Below are positions 9,463 to 18,307 of a stretch of 64,000 bases of DNA, piece after piece. How positions within the stretch are numbered: the first letter of the stretch is position 1; the number at the start of each line of letters is the position of its first letter. The position numbers and the translations under genes were made by a program. This stretch comes from JAVJQS01 sp040218815. Its GTDB lineage: Bacteria > Bacteroidota > Bacteroidia > Flavobacteriales_E > Vicingaceae. The stretch lies in assembly GCA_040218815.1 (NCBI GenBank), contig JAVJQS010000008.1, positions 124,001-188,000 of the forward strand. The letters run 5' to 3'. The notes below the pieces were generated by a model, which saw only the letters and a list, made by a program, of their open reading frames with translations, ran no database searches and was not told where the DNA came from.

Positions 9463-10329
9463 CTATCTACAATCCCTGAATTGAGGCAATGCCAAACCAA
9501 TTTTTCTGCAATTATTTGCTACCTCTTCAGTCAATTCATTATTAAAAGCAGAATAGCTGTTATACAGTGGGCTTAAATTATTTCTCAATCGTATTCGATC
9601 TGCAATCATTGCATAATTATTAGGACTTAGATTACCAATTTCAATTTCATGAAGAAGTTTAGTGTTCATTTTTTGAAACCAAGCATCACTAGCATGCACT
9701 AGAAAAGTTCCTGGATTAACTCCTTGATAATTACAAATCTCTTGACATGGCCACCCATAAGTGTTGATGACATCCTCCATTTCTTTCTGAGCAATCTCAT
9801 CATTATATTTAACACTATCACGATAGATGTTAATTATTGTAGTATCATCATAGTGCCATACTTTTATAGAATCGGTCAGAATTTTCCGGTAATGTTGATC
9901 CAATTTTGAAATGTCTCGTAACTTTTCAATTAAAATAATTTGCTGTTTTTCAACTAATGGGGGTGGTTGAAATATTCTAGAAGTTATTTCTGACCATTTA
10001 TCTATTCCTAAAAGTGGCTCAAACCATAGTTTATGGGACTCAAGTAAATAGTTAATATCCATCATGTCCATCGCTGTTTCCAAATAATAAATGCAGGAGT
10101 CTTTTTCATTCAGCTGTGAATAACATTTTGCTAGATTGAAAATATCTTTTGCAAAAGGTTTATCAACAGAGGATATGGCTTTTTTTAGCGAATCGGTAGC
10201 TGCTTTATACTTCCCTTTAGACATTAACTCGCAAGCCGAATTACAAGTGTTGTGGTAATCAATGAAGGATTGAGAATGGCAGTAGAAAGCACTCAACATT
10301 AAAAGAAAGAGGGTAAAACTATTTTTCAT
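9463..10329 (-). CDS. Secreted protein with TPR-like N-terminus and DUF6624-like C-terminus
   Basis: A 288-residue protein with a signal peptide ending 'SAFYCHSQ'. Residues about 25-95 form helix pairs like tetratricopeptide repeats ('ACELMSKGKYKAATDSLKKAI', 'NLAKCYSQLNEKDSCIYYLETAM'). From about 130 the pattern 'L.DISKLDQHYR', 'INTYGWP' and 'VHASDAWFQKMN' resembles DUF6624, a domain often found after such repeats in Bacteroidota. The domain name is from memory of the motif and not checked. No catalytic role is known. It probably works in the periplasm or on the surface. It stands alone between two other envelope genes. Confidence 0.65.
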   Translation of the reverse strand: MKNSFTLFLLMLSAFYCHSQSFIDYHNTCNSACELMSKGKYKAATDSLKKAISSVDKPFAKDIFNLAKCYSQLNEKDSCIYYLETAMDMMDINYLLESHKLWFEPLLGIDKWSEITSRIFQPPPLVEKQQIILIEKLRDISKLDQHYRKILTDSIKVWHYDDTTIINIYRDSVKYNDEIAQKEMEDVINTYGWPCQEICNYQGVNPGTFLVHASDAWFQKMNTKLLHEIEIGNLSPNNYAMIADRIRLRNNLSPLYNSYSAFNNELTEEVANNCRKIGLALPQFRDCR

Positions 10330-10470
10330 TTCTAAGAAATAAACTCGAATACGCTATCGCCGAAGTTAGTTGTTGTTATCTTACCATGATGAAAAGCCTT
10401 TCAATCCGGTTAGAATATATTGAACTTTGTATGCAGCTAGGATATTTTTATAATTATTTCAGCTACTAAT

Positions 10471-10986
10471 CTATTTAACTCTTTTCCCTTGTGTTGTGAA
10501 TGATAGACCTTGTTGACCAGATGTTGAAATCATTATAGCTTCGAAAAGTGGCTCGTTCGTATTTTGTTTTATTTTCCAAACGAACAAAAAGTTTGCACCT
10601 GTTCCCCCTGTTTGATCTTCCTCGTCAATTATAATTTCCACCGTTTCCATTGGTGCAATATGAATGGTTTTGTCAAAATAAGTTCTAATCAGGTTTCCTT
10701 CAGTTCCGAAGTATTCAGCTTTATCAACATATAATGTATCAGTTGTATTGGTATTTCTGAGACTTACCGTTGCTGTCAAATCATGTGTGCGTTGTTCAGT
10801 CTGGCTGTATATTTGAGAGTAAACTGAAAGATATGTTTGACCGTGAATTAAAGAGTCAGGTAACTTATGTTTAATTGTTCGATTTTCCCAATTAACGGTA
10901 TCAATTGAACTTATTTTAGTCTTTTCAATCTTTTTACAAGATTGTATCAAAACAATTAGAATAAATAGCTTGCTTAAGTTTTTCAT
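10471..10986 (-). CDS. DUF3124 family lipoprotein
   Basis: A 171-residue protein with a lipobox 'IVLIQSC' (C17), hence probably a lipid-anchored periplasmic protein. The mature part matches the DUF3124 pattern: 'HGQTYLSVYSQIYS', 'ATVSLRNTNTTDTLYV', 'APMETVEIII', 'GGTGANFLFVWKI', 'EAIMISTSGQQGLSFTTQGK'. No enzymatic activity is known for the family. It is followed after 19 bases on the same strand direction by nothing closer than the M28 gene that lies upstream of it, so cotranscription with that gene (stop to start 11006 to 10986) is likely. Confidence 0.75.
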   Translation of the reverse strand: MKNLSKLFILIVLIQSCKKIEKTKISSIDTVNWENRTIKHKLPDSLIHGQTYLSVYSQIYSQTEQRTHDLTATVSLRNTNTTDTLYVDKAEYFGTEGNLIRTYFDKTIHIAPMETVEIIIDEEDQTGGTGANFLFVWKIKQNTNEPLFEAIMISTSGQQGLSFTTQGKRVK

Positions 10987-11005
10987 ATCTACCAGTCGCT
11001 TTATA

Positions 11006-12019
11006 TTACTCCGCCAATACCGTTGCCAACACCGTTTCTCCTACCGCTTTTAAGGTGTTTTTGTCAATTAATTCCATGTTGTCTGCATGGGTATGATGAT
11101 AGTCTCCAAACCCTCCTGATGCAGGATCATATTGAATAATATCAATGCTTGGGATGTTCATTAAGGCATTTACATATAAGTGATCATCTTCACCAACGTA
11201 AGCTTTTTCTTCAAAAATAAAATACTCACTGTGTCCCAATTGATAAGCAACATTCCAAACTTTATTCACTACTCCAGGAGCATAACGCATAGAAATTATT
11301 TTTTCTTTTGGAAAAATTGCATTTTTTGCACCTACCATATCTAATAGAATGCCAAAATTCGCTGTATAATTGGCTTTGTGAGGGTTAGCACACCAATACT
11401 GACTGCCTAGGCACCACGTTTTAGATTGTCTTGGAAATCCATCACTTGGCTGACCAAAATCTTCAGCATCAAAAAAGATGATGTCCACTCCAATATTAGC
11501 TTGTGCAATTTGCAACTGTCGCGCTACTTCTAACAATACCCCAACACCGCTTGCTCCGTCATTGGCACCATCAATTGGCTTTTCCCTTTCCTTAGTATCT
11601 GAATCTGCAAAGGGGCGTGTATCCCAATGGGCAAATAACAACACCCGATTATTTAATTCTGGCAGATAGCTACCAATGATATTTTTGATATTTAATCGCT
11701 GCTGATCATAAGCGGTTACAACCGCTTCTTGCTCGATTACCTTAAATTCATAGCTCCGCAGTTTGTTTGCTAAGTAATTTCCTGTTTTAACATGCGCCTC
11801 TGTATTCGGAACTCGGGGCCCAAAATCAACTTGTTTTTTAACGAAAGCGTAGGCTGAGTCTGCATTAAAAGGGGGGCGCTTAATTTTTTGTTCAGTCTTT
11901 TTGGGTTTTGGCTTTACGGTAGTTTCTTTTTGCTGCTTTTCTTCACTTCCACAAGCCAATAAAAACCCAACAAGAAATACCAGTGCAAGCCTATGATTCA
12001 AAATTCCATTCCACCCCAT
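11006..12019 (-). CDS. M28-family lipoprotein, glutaminyl-cyclotransferase-like
   Basis: A 337-residue protein with an N-terminal lipobox 'GFLLAC' (C23). The M28 zinc-site elements are present in order: 'FAHWDTRPFA', 'DGANDGASGVGVLLEVA', 'IIFFDAEDFG', 'LLDMVGA' and 'HHTHADN'. The spacing and the 'LGSQYWC' segment resemble glutaminyl-peptide cyclotransferases more than aminopeptidases, so it may make N-terminal pyroglutamate on exported proteins; peptidase activity is the alternative. That exported T9SS and other Bacteroidota proteins often begin with Gln after signal cleavage makes the first reading attractive. The 5' end overlaps cysS by 29 bases, so the two are cotranscribed. Confidence 0.85.
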   Translation of the reverse strand: MGWNGILNHRLALVFLVGFLLACGSEEKQQKETTVKPKPKKTEQKIKRPPFNADSAYAFVKKQVDFGPRVPNTEAHVKTGNYLANKLRSYEFKVIEQEAVVTAYDQQRLNIKNIIGSYLPELNNRVLLFAHWDTRPFADSDTKEREKPIDGANDGASGVGVLLEVARQLQIAQANIGVDIIFFDAEDFGQPSDGFPRQSKTWCLGSQYWCANPHKANYTANFGILLDMVGAKNAIFPKEKIISMRYAPGVVNKVWNVAYQLGHSEYFIFEEKAYVGEDDHLYVNALMNIPSIDIIQYDPASGGFGDYHHTHADNMELIDKNTLKAVGETVLATVLAE

Positions 12020-13469
12020 CTTTGCTGTCTTTAATTATGATGTTTAAGCTTTGCAACTTATCGCGAATTTTATCTGCTGTAGCATAGTCTTTCTGCTCCT
12101 TAGCCGCTTTGCGAAAAGCTAAAATCAATTCCATTAACTCTTCAGTTATTTCATTATTCTCAGATGCTTTCTCTTCAAGCGTTAAGCCCAAAATATCATA
12201 GTAAAACTCATGATAAATGGACTTTAATTTTTCTAAATCAGCTGTTGAGATTGATTCATCACCATTTTTAATGGCGTTGATCCATTTTAGTCCATCAAAC
12301 AACTTGGCAATGGCCATCGGAGAGTTGAAATCATCATTCATTACCGTAAAAAGTTCTTCTTCGAATACATTTACATCAATTGAACTGCTTTCACTCGCCT
12401 TTAACTCTTGTAATGTTTCCATGCCTTTTTGCAACCGATTTAATCCTTTTGATGCCGCCTCCAAGGCTTCATTTGAAAAATCCAAAGTGCTGCGATAATG
12501 TGATTGTAAAATGAAAAAGCGCACAGTCATTGGAGAGTATGCTCGATCTAGCTGATGATTTTCACCACTAAATAATTCATGACAAAAAATTCCATTGCCT
12601 AAGGACTTGCCCATCTTTTGTCCATTGATGGTGACCATGTTGTTGTGCAGCCAATAATGGGCAAAACTTTTCCCCGTAGAGGCCTCTGCTTGAGCAATTT
12701 CACATTCGTGGTGAGGGAATGAATTTTCTAAACCACCACCATGGATATCAAAGGTATCTCCCAAGTATTTCTGACTCATTACTGTGCATTCAATGTGCCA
12801 TCCAGGGTAGCCTTTTCCCCAAGGAGAGTTCCATTGCATCAAGTGACTTGGCTCCGCTTTTTTCCACAGCGCAAAATCAATCGAATTTCTTTTTTCAGAC
12901 TGTGCAGCCAAGCTTCGGTTAGCTCCACCTTCCATCATTTCTTCAATTGAACGACCGGAAAGCTTACCGTAATCATATTTATCATTGTAAGTTGCCACAT
13001 CAAAGTAAACTGAACCATTCACTTCATAGGCAAAACCTTTTTCAATTAAGTTTTCAATTATTTCAATTTGCTCGGGAATATGCCCTGATGGACGCGGGTA
13101 AATTGATGCTCGCTCAACATTTAAAGAATCCATGTCCCGGAAATAGTTGAACATGTATTTTTCAACAATCGCCATCGGGTCAACTTGCTCTAATCGAGAT
13201 TGTTTGGCAATTTTATCGTCCCCCTCATCTGCATCATCTGTTAAATGGCCTACATCAGTAATGTTTTGTACATATTTTACTTTGGGATACTGGTGCACTA
13301 AATAGCGATAAATCAAATCAAAAGAAACATAAGATTTAGCATGTCCCAAATGTGCATCACCGTAAACTGTAGGGCCACATACATACATTCCTACAGTCTC
13401 TGGATCAATAGGTTTAAAAACTTCCTTTTTTCGACTTAGGGTATTGTATAATTTTAATTCGGACGCCAT
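11991..13469 (-). CDS. cysS: Cysteinyl-tRNA synthetase
   Basis: A complete class I synthetase of 492 residues that charges tRNA-Cys. The HIGH-type motif is 'HLGH' at 40-43, the KMSKS-type loop is 'KMGKS', and the zinc-site cysteine and histidines appear in 'YVCGPTVY' (C31), 'WHIECTVMS' and 'FPHHECEIAQAE'. The C-terminal helical DALR region ends 'SKDGVEWNFES'. Length and start are as usual for the family. The gene overlaps the following M28 lipoprotein gene. Confidence 0.97.
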   Translation of the reverse strand: MASELKLYNTLSRKKEVFKPIDPETVGMYVCGPTVYGDAHLGHAKSYVSFDLIYRYLVHQYPKVKYVQNITDVGHLTDDADEGDDKIAKQSRLEQVDPMAIVEKYMFNYFRDMDSLNVERASIYPRPSGHIPEQIEIIENLIEKGFAYEVNGSVYFDVATYNDKYDYGKLSGRSIEEMMEGGANRSLAAQSEKRNSIDFALWKKAEPSHLMQWNSPWGKGYPGWHIECTVMSQKYLGDTFDIHGGGLENSFPHHECEIAQAEASTGKSFAHYWLHNNMVTINGQKMGKSLGNGIFCHELFSGENHQLDRAYSPMTVRFFILQSHYRSTLDFSNEALEAASKGLNRLQKGMETLQELKASESSSIDVNVFEEELFTVMNDDFNSPMAIAKLFDGLKWINAIKNGDESISTADLEKLKSIYHEFYYDILGLTLEEKASENNEITEELMELILAFRKAAKEQKDYATADKIRDKLQSLNIIIKDSKDGVEWNFES

Positions 13470-13633
13470 ATTGCGATGCTAATTTCAAGATTTATTTAGA
13501 AGAGCAAAGAAAAGCAATTCTCAGGATTTTGAAGCGGGCTGCAAATAGGAATAAATTTTGAGAGATATTAAGTTGATTTCAGTGGAAATCTGACTGCCAG
13601 TTCAGCTAAAGTGAAACATTCAATTACTGAAAT

Positions 13634-14524
13634 CTAAGCGTCTTCCTCAATCACACCGTCACCAATATATTTGCCTCCCTTAAAGATTAAAATGCGCTCT
13701 AAAAGCCCATTATCATCATATTGGTAATCTTTTCCATCGATTAATCGGTAATTTTTGAAAACGCCGTCTTTAGAAATTTGACGGTTTTGGTTGAAGAGTT
13801 TTTTATACCCATTTCCATTGAAGCCGCCTTGGTTAGGCTTATCGCTACTGCTCGCTTTCACAGTCATGTCTTTTCCTTCGGCTAACTGCTTTTCGAGTGG
13901 GTCTTTTTGAGGTGTTTTTGGCGCAAAAGATTGGTAGCTGTTTTTATCCATTTCACCTTCATTAAAGTTCTTTACAGCCATCAAATCGCCATTCTCGTAG
14001 TACTCGCGCATTTCTCCCGACTCCAATCCTTCGTTCCAAGTTCCTTCAAGGCGAAGATTGCCGTTAGCGTAAAAATATTTCTGTTTTCCTGTTCTTTTTC
14101 CACCTTCAGTAAAGCTAAAATCTTGAGCAATTTTTCCATTTTCATGATAGCGCTTAAAACTGCCGGTGTTTTTTGTACGAGCCCAATTGCCTTTCTCCTC
14201 TACATTACCGTTTTCATAGTACAAGGTGTAAGGGCCAAAAGGTCTGCTTCCTTTGTAGGTGATTTCACTCTTAAGATTTCCATTTGGGTAATAGGTTTTC
14301 CAAAGTCCAAACTTTCTACTCCCATTATAATTTCCTTCCTCAACTATGGCACCTGCACGATAGCCTTTATCCTTAGGGGGATTAGCTTTAATTACCCATT
14401 TCCCTTGTCGCTTATTATTAACATCAATTTTATTTATGGTATCGCCATTTACAAGGTCATAAGATTGAGCAATGGAGTTAAACGAAAGAAAGGAGAGGAT
14501 TACAAAGAAAACTAACGATCTCAT
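13634..14524 (-). CDS. Secreted MORN-variant repeat protein
   Basis: About 296 residues. The start at 14524 gives a clean signal peptide (MRSLVFFVILSFLSFNSIAQ); an upstream start at 14596 would bury it under 24 residues. The mature part has at least five 'G.w..YYeNGn l..e..Y' repeats (for example 'GLWKTYYPNGNLKSE', 'GPYTLYYENGNVEEKG', 'GSFKRYHENGKIAQD', 'KQKYFYANGNLRLEG', 'GEMREYYENGDLMAV'), the MORN-variant repeat shared with YwqK-type proteins. The last 90 residues are a non-repeat region. It probably acts in the periplasm as a binding scaffold; annotation of such proteins as antitoxins is misleading here. Confidence 0.85.
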   Translation of the reverse strand: MRSLVFFVILSFLSFNSIAQSYDLVNGDTINKIDVNNKRQGKWVIKANPPKDKGYRAGAIVEEGNYNGSRKFGLWKTYYPNGNLKSEITYKGSRPFGPYTLYYENGNVEEKGNWARTKNTGSFKRYHENGKIAQDFSFTEGGKRTGKQKYFYANGNLRLEGTWNEGLESGEMREYYENGDLMAVKNFNEGEMDKNSYQSFAPKTPQKDPLEKQLAEGKDMTVKASSSDKPNQGGFNGNGYKKLFNQNRQISKDGVFKNYRLIDGKDYQYDDNGLLERILIFKGGKYIGDGVIEEDA

Positions 14525-14632
14525 GTGTTGTAAATTGACCTTAAAAATAGCAAAAACTTTTACCATCTGACAAACCTCTGAATAAAAATTAGCCATAAGT
14601 TCATTACTTTAAGGGGAAAGTATTGAAATCAA

Positions 14633-15553
14633 TTACTTCAAATTTTCCAACATATCCCTTGTCATACTTTCTAGGTCATACTTCATTTTCCATTTCCAGT
14701 CATTTTGTGCCGCTTCATCGTTGATACTAGAAGGCCAGCTTTCAGCTATCTTTTGTCTAAAATCTGGGTTGTAGCTGATGCTGAATTCTGGAAGTTGTTT
14801 TTTAATTGCAGCAGCAATTTCTTTTGGTGAAAAGGAAATTCCACCTAAATTATAGCTCGAGCGAATTTTAATTTGTTCTGCAGGTGCTGCCATAATCTCG
14901 ATGGTCGCTCGAATGGCATCTTCCATATACATCATCGGCAAATAAGCATCTTCTTTTAAGAAGCATTCGTATGTGCCATCAGACAAAGCCTTGTGGTAAA
15001 TGTCAACAGCGTAATCTGTTGTACCACCACCAGGCAAACTTTTATACCCTATTAAACCAGGGTAACGGATACTTCTTACATCCACATCATAGTTCTTTGC
15101 ATAATATTCGCACCAACGCTCACCAGCTAGTTTACTGATGCCATAAACTGTAGTAGGATCTGTAACAGTATGTTGAGGAGTGTTATCTCTTGGGGTATTG
15201 GGGCCAAATACAGCGATAGAGCTTGGCCAAAACACTTTCTTTATTTTCTTGTCTTTGGCTAAGTCCAACACAAAAAATAAGCTGTCCATGTTCAGCTCCC
15301 AAGCAAATTTTACTTGTTTTTCAGCGTTGGCAGACAATAGAGCTGCCAAATGATATATTTCTTCAATTTTATAGGTCTCAACAATTTCATGCAAACGCTC
15401 TTTATCTAAAGCATTAAGCACTTCGAATGGGCCATTTTTGTCCTTCATGTCACGAATATCTGAAGCGACTACCTTCTCCGCTCCGTATTTTTCTCTTAAG
15501 TTGGCAACCAACTCTTGTCCTACTTGCCCTCCGGCACCAATCACTAATATCAT
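14633..15553 (-). CDS. NAD-dependent epimerase/dehydratase family, L-threonine 3-dehydrogenase-like
   Basis: A 306-residue extended short-chain dehydrogenase. The NAD-binding glycine motif is 'IGAGGQVGQ' (residues 5-13), the active site is Y137-x-x-x-K141 with Ser at 111-112 ('WPSSIAVFGP'). The run 'SIRYPGLIGYKSLPGGGTTDYA' and 'CFLKEDAYLPMMYMEDA' is characteristic of the SDR-type L-threonine 3-dehydrogenase rather than of sugar epimerases. It should oxidise threonine to 2-amino-3-ketobutyrate. A TAnnTTTG box 22 bases upstream drives it divergently from trhO. Confidence 0.88.
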   Translation of the reverse strand: MILVIGAGGQVGQELVANLREKYGAEKVVASDIRDMKDKNGPFEVLNALDKERLHEIVETYKIEEIYHLAALLSANAEKQVKFAWELNMDSLFFVLDLAKDKKIKKVFWPSSIAVFGPNTPRDNTPQHTVTDPTTVYGISKLAGERWCEYYAKNYDVDVRSIRYPGLIGYKSLPGGGTTDYAVDIYHKALSDGTYECFLKEDAYLPMMYMEDAIRATIEIMAAPAEQIKIRSSYNLGGISFSPKEIAAAIKKQLPEFSISYNPDFRQKIAESWPSSINDEAAQNDWKWKMKYDLESMTRDMLENLK

Positions 15554-15575
15554 TACTTCAATTTTTAAAGGAGTT

Positions 15576-15583
15576 CAAAAGTA
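15576..15583 (-). promoter_or_regulatory. Candidate -7 promoter box TACTTTTG for the threonine dehydrogenase gene
   Basis: Exact TAnnTTTG match on the minus strand, 22 bases before the start codon at 15553. It lies back to back with a matching plus-strand box for trhO 46 bases away, forming a divergent promoter region. Confidence 0.5.
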
Positions 15584-15629
15584 ATAAAATGGAAGTGCAT
15601 CTCCATTTTTTAGAATTTCAAGCTTTGTT

Positions 15630-15637
15630 TAACTTTG
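15630..15637 (+). promoter_or_regulatory. Candidate -7 promoter box TAACTTTG for trhO
   Basis: Exact TAnnTTTG match 20 bases before ATG 15658. It supports that start over the longer in-frame extension beginning at 15427, which would run through the divergent gene. Confidence 0.5.
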
Positions 15638-15657
15638 CAGTCGCATTTAAGGCAGTT

Positions 15658-16704
15658 ATGGAACTTTATAACAAAGAAGATAAAAATATTTTGAAAAAGA
15701 AATTGATGGAAGAGCCCTTTCATCGGATTACAATTTCTTTTTATAGGTATGTTATTATTGAAGACCCTCATGCTTTGCGCGATGAGCTTTATGCAGAATG
15801 GAGTGACCTTAATATCTTTGGTAGAACCTATCTGGCATATGAAGGAGTGAATGCTCAAATGTCGGTTCCAGAGGAACATTGGGAGGAGTTTATGCTTCGC
15901 CTTCAAGCACGCAAAATTTTCGAAAACATGCCTATTAAAAAGGCGGTAGAAGATGATGGAAAATCGTTTTATAAGCTAAAAGTGAAGGCGCGCAACAAAA
16001 TTGTTGCTGATGGCTTAGAAGATGGCACCTTTGATGTCACCAATGTTGGGAAGCACCTAACTGCCAAAGAATTTAACGAGGCATTAAATGACCCTAACTC
16101 GGTTGTAATTGATATGCGCAATCATTACGAAAGTGAGGTGGGACATTTTGATGGTGCACTCTGTCCTGAAGTAGATACCTTTAGAGAAGAATTGCCTGAG
16201 GTTGAAAGAATGCTTAAAGGACAAGAAGATAAAAAAGTCTTGTTGTATTGCACTGGGGGGATTCGATGTGAAAAGGCAAGTGCCTACTTAAAACACAAAG
16301 GTTATCAAGATGTAAATCAGCTACACGGAGGAATAATTGATTATGTAAGACAGATAAAAGCTGAAAAATTGGAGAATCGCTTTCGCGGAAAAAACTTTGT
16401 GTTTGATGAGCGCTTGGGGGAGAAGATTTCTGATGAAATTATAAGTGAATGCCATCAATGTGGAAAGCCATGTGATACGCACACCAATTGTGCTAATGAC
16501 GATTGTCACCTGTTATTTATCCAGTGTGAAGAATGTGCCGAAAAATATGCTGGAACATGCACACCACGTTGTCAAGAAATTGCTGCCATGCCCATTGAAG
16601 AACAACGAAAATTAAGAAAAGGACAACGAAAAGAAGATGCCCATTCAGTTTTCAAAAGTCGATTAAGACCAAACCTAAAGGCAGTTTTTAAGTCAGCAGA
16701 ATAA
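15658..16704 (+). CDS. trhO: Rhodanese-type tRNA uridine(34) hydroxylase TrhO
   Basis: A 348-residue protein of the UPF0176/YceA family, which makes 5-hydroxyuridine at the wobble position of some tRNAs. An acylphosphatase-like N-terminal domain (about 20-115) is followed by a rhodanese domain with active-site C198 in 'YCTGGIRC'. The C-terminus has a cysteine-rich block from about 263 ('CHQCGKPC', 'CANDDC', 'CEECAEKY', 'CTPRC') that probably binds zinc, as in the longer members of the family. Start chosen from the family N-terminus and the promoter box. Just 33 bases separate it from hmgA. Confidence 0.92.
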   Translation: MELYNKEDKNILKKKLMEEPFHRITISFYRYVIIEDPHALRDELYAEWSDLNIFGRTYLAYEGVNAQMSVPEEHWEEFMLRLQARKIFENMPIKKAVEDDGKSFYKLKVKARNKIVADGLEDGTFDVTNVGKHLTAKEFNEALNDPNSVVIDMRNHYESEVGHFDGALCPEVDTFREELPEVERMLKGQEDKKVLLYCTGGIRCEKASAYLKHKGYQDVNQLHGGIIDYVRQIKAEKLENRFRGKNFVFDERLGEKISDEIISECHQCGKPCDTHTNCANDDCHLLFIQCEECAEKYAGTCTPRCQEIAAMPIEEQRKLRKGQRKEDAHSVFKSRLRPNLKAVFKSAE

Positions 16705-16737
16705 TTGCTAACTTAAAGCCTATAAAAACTTAAAGAA

Positions 16738-17895
16738 ATGCCATTTTATAAGAAACTAGGAAAAATACCACATAAACGTCACACCACTTTTAAGAAGAAG
16801 GATGGGTCACTGCATTATGAGCAGTTGTTCGGAACGATAGGCTTTGATGGGATGTCGAGTTTGATGTATCATTTGCATCGACCAACCATGGTAAAAGAGA
16901 TTTTAGGGGCAAGAAATATGCAGCCTAAAGTAGAGGTGGAGAAAAATATGAAAGCAAGACGTTTTATCGGGTTTAATGTTAAACCTGAAGATGACTTTTT
17001 GGATAGTCGACAACCAATGATGTGCAATAGTGATTTAATTATCTCATTGGCTGCTCCGAGGAAGTCTCTAACTGAATATTTTTATAAAAACACTGATGCC
17101 GATGAAGTAATTTTTATTCATAAGGGCAGTGGAACCTTGCGTACTTTTCTAGGAAATATTCCTTTTGAGTATGGTGATTATCTTGTGATTCCAAGAGGAA
17201 TGATTTATCAAATTAATTTTGATTCTGAAGACAATCGCCATTTGATTACTGAATCTTTCTCTCCGATTTATACCCCAAAACGCTACCGCAATCATTTTGG
17301 ACAATTATTGGAGCATTCACCTTTTTGCGAAAGAGACTTTAGAGGACCATCAGAATTGGAAACACATGACGAAAAAGGGGAGTTTCTGATAAAAATAAAA
17401 AAGGAAGGTATTTTATACGATTACGTTTATGCCTCACATCCTTTTGATGTAGTAGGTTGGGACGGGTATAATTTCCCCTATGCTTTTTCAATTCATGATT
17501 TTGAGCCAATAACAGGAAGAGTTCACCAGCCGCCACCAGTGCATCAAACATTCGAAGCAGCAGGATTTGTAATTTGCTCTTTCTGTCCTCGATTATATGA
17601 TTATCATCCGGAAAGTATTCCTGCACCATATAATCACAGTAATATAGATTCCGATGAGGTGCTGTATTATGTTGATGGCGATTTTATGAGTCGAAACGAT
17701 ATTGATCAAGGACAAATCACACTGCACCAAGGGGGTATACCACATGGTCCGCACCCTGGGGCATATGAAAGAAGTGTTGGCCAAAAAGAAACTGAAGAAT
17801 TAGCGGTGATGATAGATACTTTTAAGCCGCTTAAATTGACAGAGCAAGCGATGAAAATTGATGATGGGAAATATTATAAGAGTTGGATACATTGA
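16738..17895 (+). CDS. hmgA: Homogentisate 1,2-dioxygenase
   Basis: A 385-residue cupin-type dioxygenase that opens the ring of homogentisate to maleylacetoacetate in tyrosine and phenylalanine breakdown. Hallmarks are 'VIFIHKGSGTLRTFLG' in the first cupin, 'GRVHQPPPVHQTFEA' and 'GQITLHQGGIPHGPHPG' in the second. Candidate iron ligands are H300, E307 and H336, assigned by position in the motifs only. Its partner hppD, which makes the substrate, lies downstream on the same strand, with a small S23-type gene between the two. It has no promoter box of its own close by and may be read from the trhO promoter. Confidence 0.95.
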   Translation: MPFYKKLGKIPHKRHTTFKKKDGSLHYEQLFGTIGFDGMSSLMYHLHRPTMVKEILGARNMQPKVEVEKNMKARRFIGFNVKPEDDFLDSRQPMMCNSDLIISLAAPRKSLTEYFYKNTDADEVIFIHKGSGTLRTFLGNIPFEYGDYLVIPRGMIYQINFDSEDNRHLITESFSPIYTPKRYRNHFGQLLEHSPFCERDFRGPSELETHDEKGEFLIKIKKEGILYDYVYASHPFDVVGWDGYNFPYAFSIHDFEPITGRVHQPPPVHQTFEAAGFVICSFCPRLYDYHPESIPAPYNHSNIDSDEVLYYVDGDFMSRNDIDQGQITLHQGGIPHGPHPGAYERSVGQKETEELAVMIDTFKPLKLTEQAMKIDDGKYYKSWIH

Positions 17896-17906
17896 GATTG
17901 AGAAGA

Positions 17907-17955
17907 TTTTAGACCTTAGAGTTTAGAAGGGAAAAAAGTGAAGTATAACCTTAGA
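17907..17955 (+). repeat. Left heptamer repeats (YTTTAGA type) before the S23 gene
   Basis: Three adjacent 7-base units (TTTTAGA, CCTTAGA, GTTTAGA) occupy 17907-17927 and a fourth (CCTTAGA) is at 17949-17955. They are the reverse complement of the TCTAARV units found after the S23 gene. The 13-base segment 17909-17921 is an exact inverted copy of 18302-18314. Confidence 0.8.
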
Positions 17956-17959
17956 ATTT

Positions 17960-18307
17960 ATGAAACACAGGTATAAAAACTTAAAAATTTGGGAGTTGGG
18001 TATTCAAATTGCTGATAAAGTTTTTAGTGTTTTAGAAACGTTCCCAAAGGAAGAAAAATTTGGTTTGATTTCCCAAATAAGTAGATGTTCTATTTCAATT
18101 CCAAGTAATATTGCAGAGGGGTCAGCAGGTACTAATAAATCGTTCTCTTATTTTTTAAGCATTGCGCTAGGTTCGTCATTTGAGCTAGAAACACAATTAA
18201 TTATTTCAAAAAATAGAAATTATTTACAAATAGAAGATTTTAATAAATTAGAAAGTATGATTCATGAGTTTCAGAAGATGACTATTGGCTTTAAAAAAAG
18301 TCTCTAA
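17960..18307 (+). CDS. S23-type four-helix-bundle protein (23S rRNA intervening-sequence protein family)
   Basis: A 115-residue helical protein with the family signature 'YKNLKIWELGIQIADKVF', 'FGLISQISRCSISIPSNIAEG' and 'SYFLSIALGSSFELETQL'. Relatives are encoded inside 23S rRNA intervening sequences in some bacteria and share the fold of the accessory protein Avd of diversity-generating retroelements; the molecular role of free-standing copies is not established. Here it sits between hmgA and hppD, which otherwise form a pathway unit, and is flanked on both sides by 7-base repeats in opposite orientation. Its stop codon lies inside the first right-hand repeat unit. It is probably an insertion cassette. 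Confidence 0.88.
   Translation: MKHRYKNLKIWELGIQIADKVFSVLETFPKEEKFGLISQISRCSISIPSNIAEGSAGTNKSFSYFLSIALGSSFELETQLIISKNRNYLQIEDFNKLESMIHEFQKMTIGFKKSL

Noticed and set aside
13907..14515. 202-codon plus-strand frame opposite the MORN-repeat gene
   Set aside because: It is antisense to a clear repeat protein and its hydrophobic composition mirrors the complementary codons; no start signal or family pattern.
13634..14524. Calling the MORN-variant protein an antitoxin
   Set aside because: The label comes from YwqK; here there is a signal peptide and no toxin gene adjacent.
15427..15657. N-terminal extension of trhO by 77 residues
   Set aside because: It runs through the divergent dehydrogenase gene and both promoter boxes; the family N-terminus begins at 15658.
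17960..18307. S23 gene as evidence of a 23S rRNA intervening sequence here
   Set aside because: No rRNA sequence flanks it; the neighbours are hmgA and hppD. The similarity is in plan, not in location.
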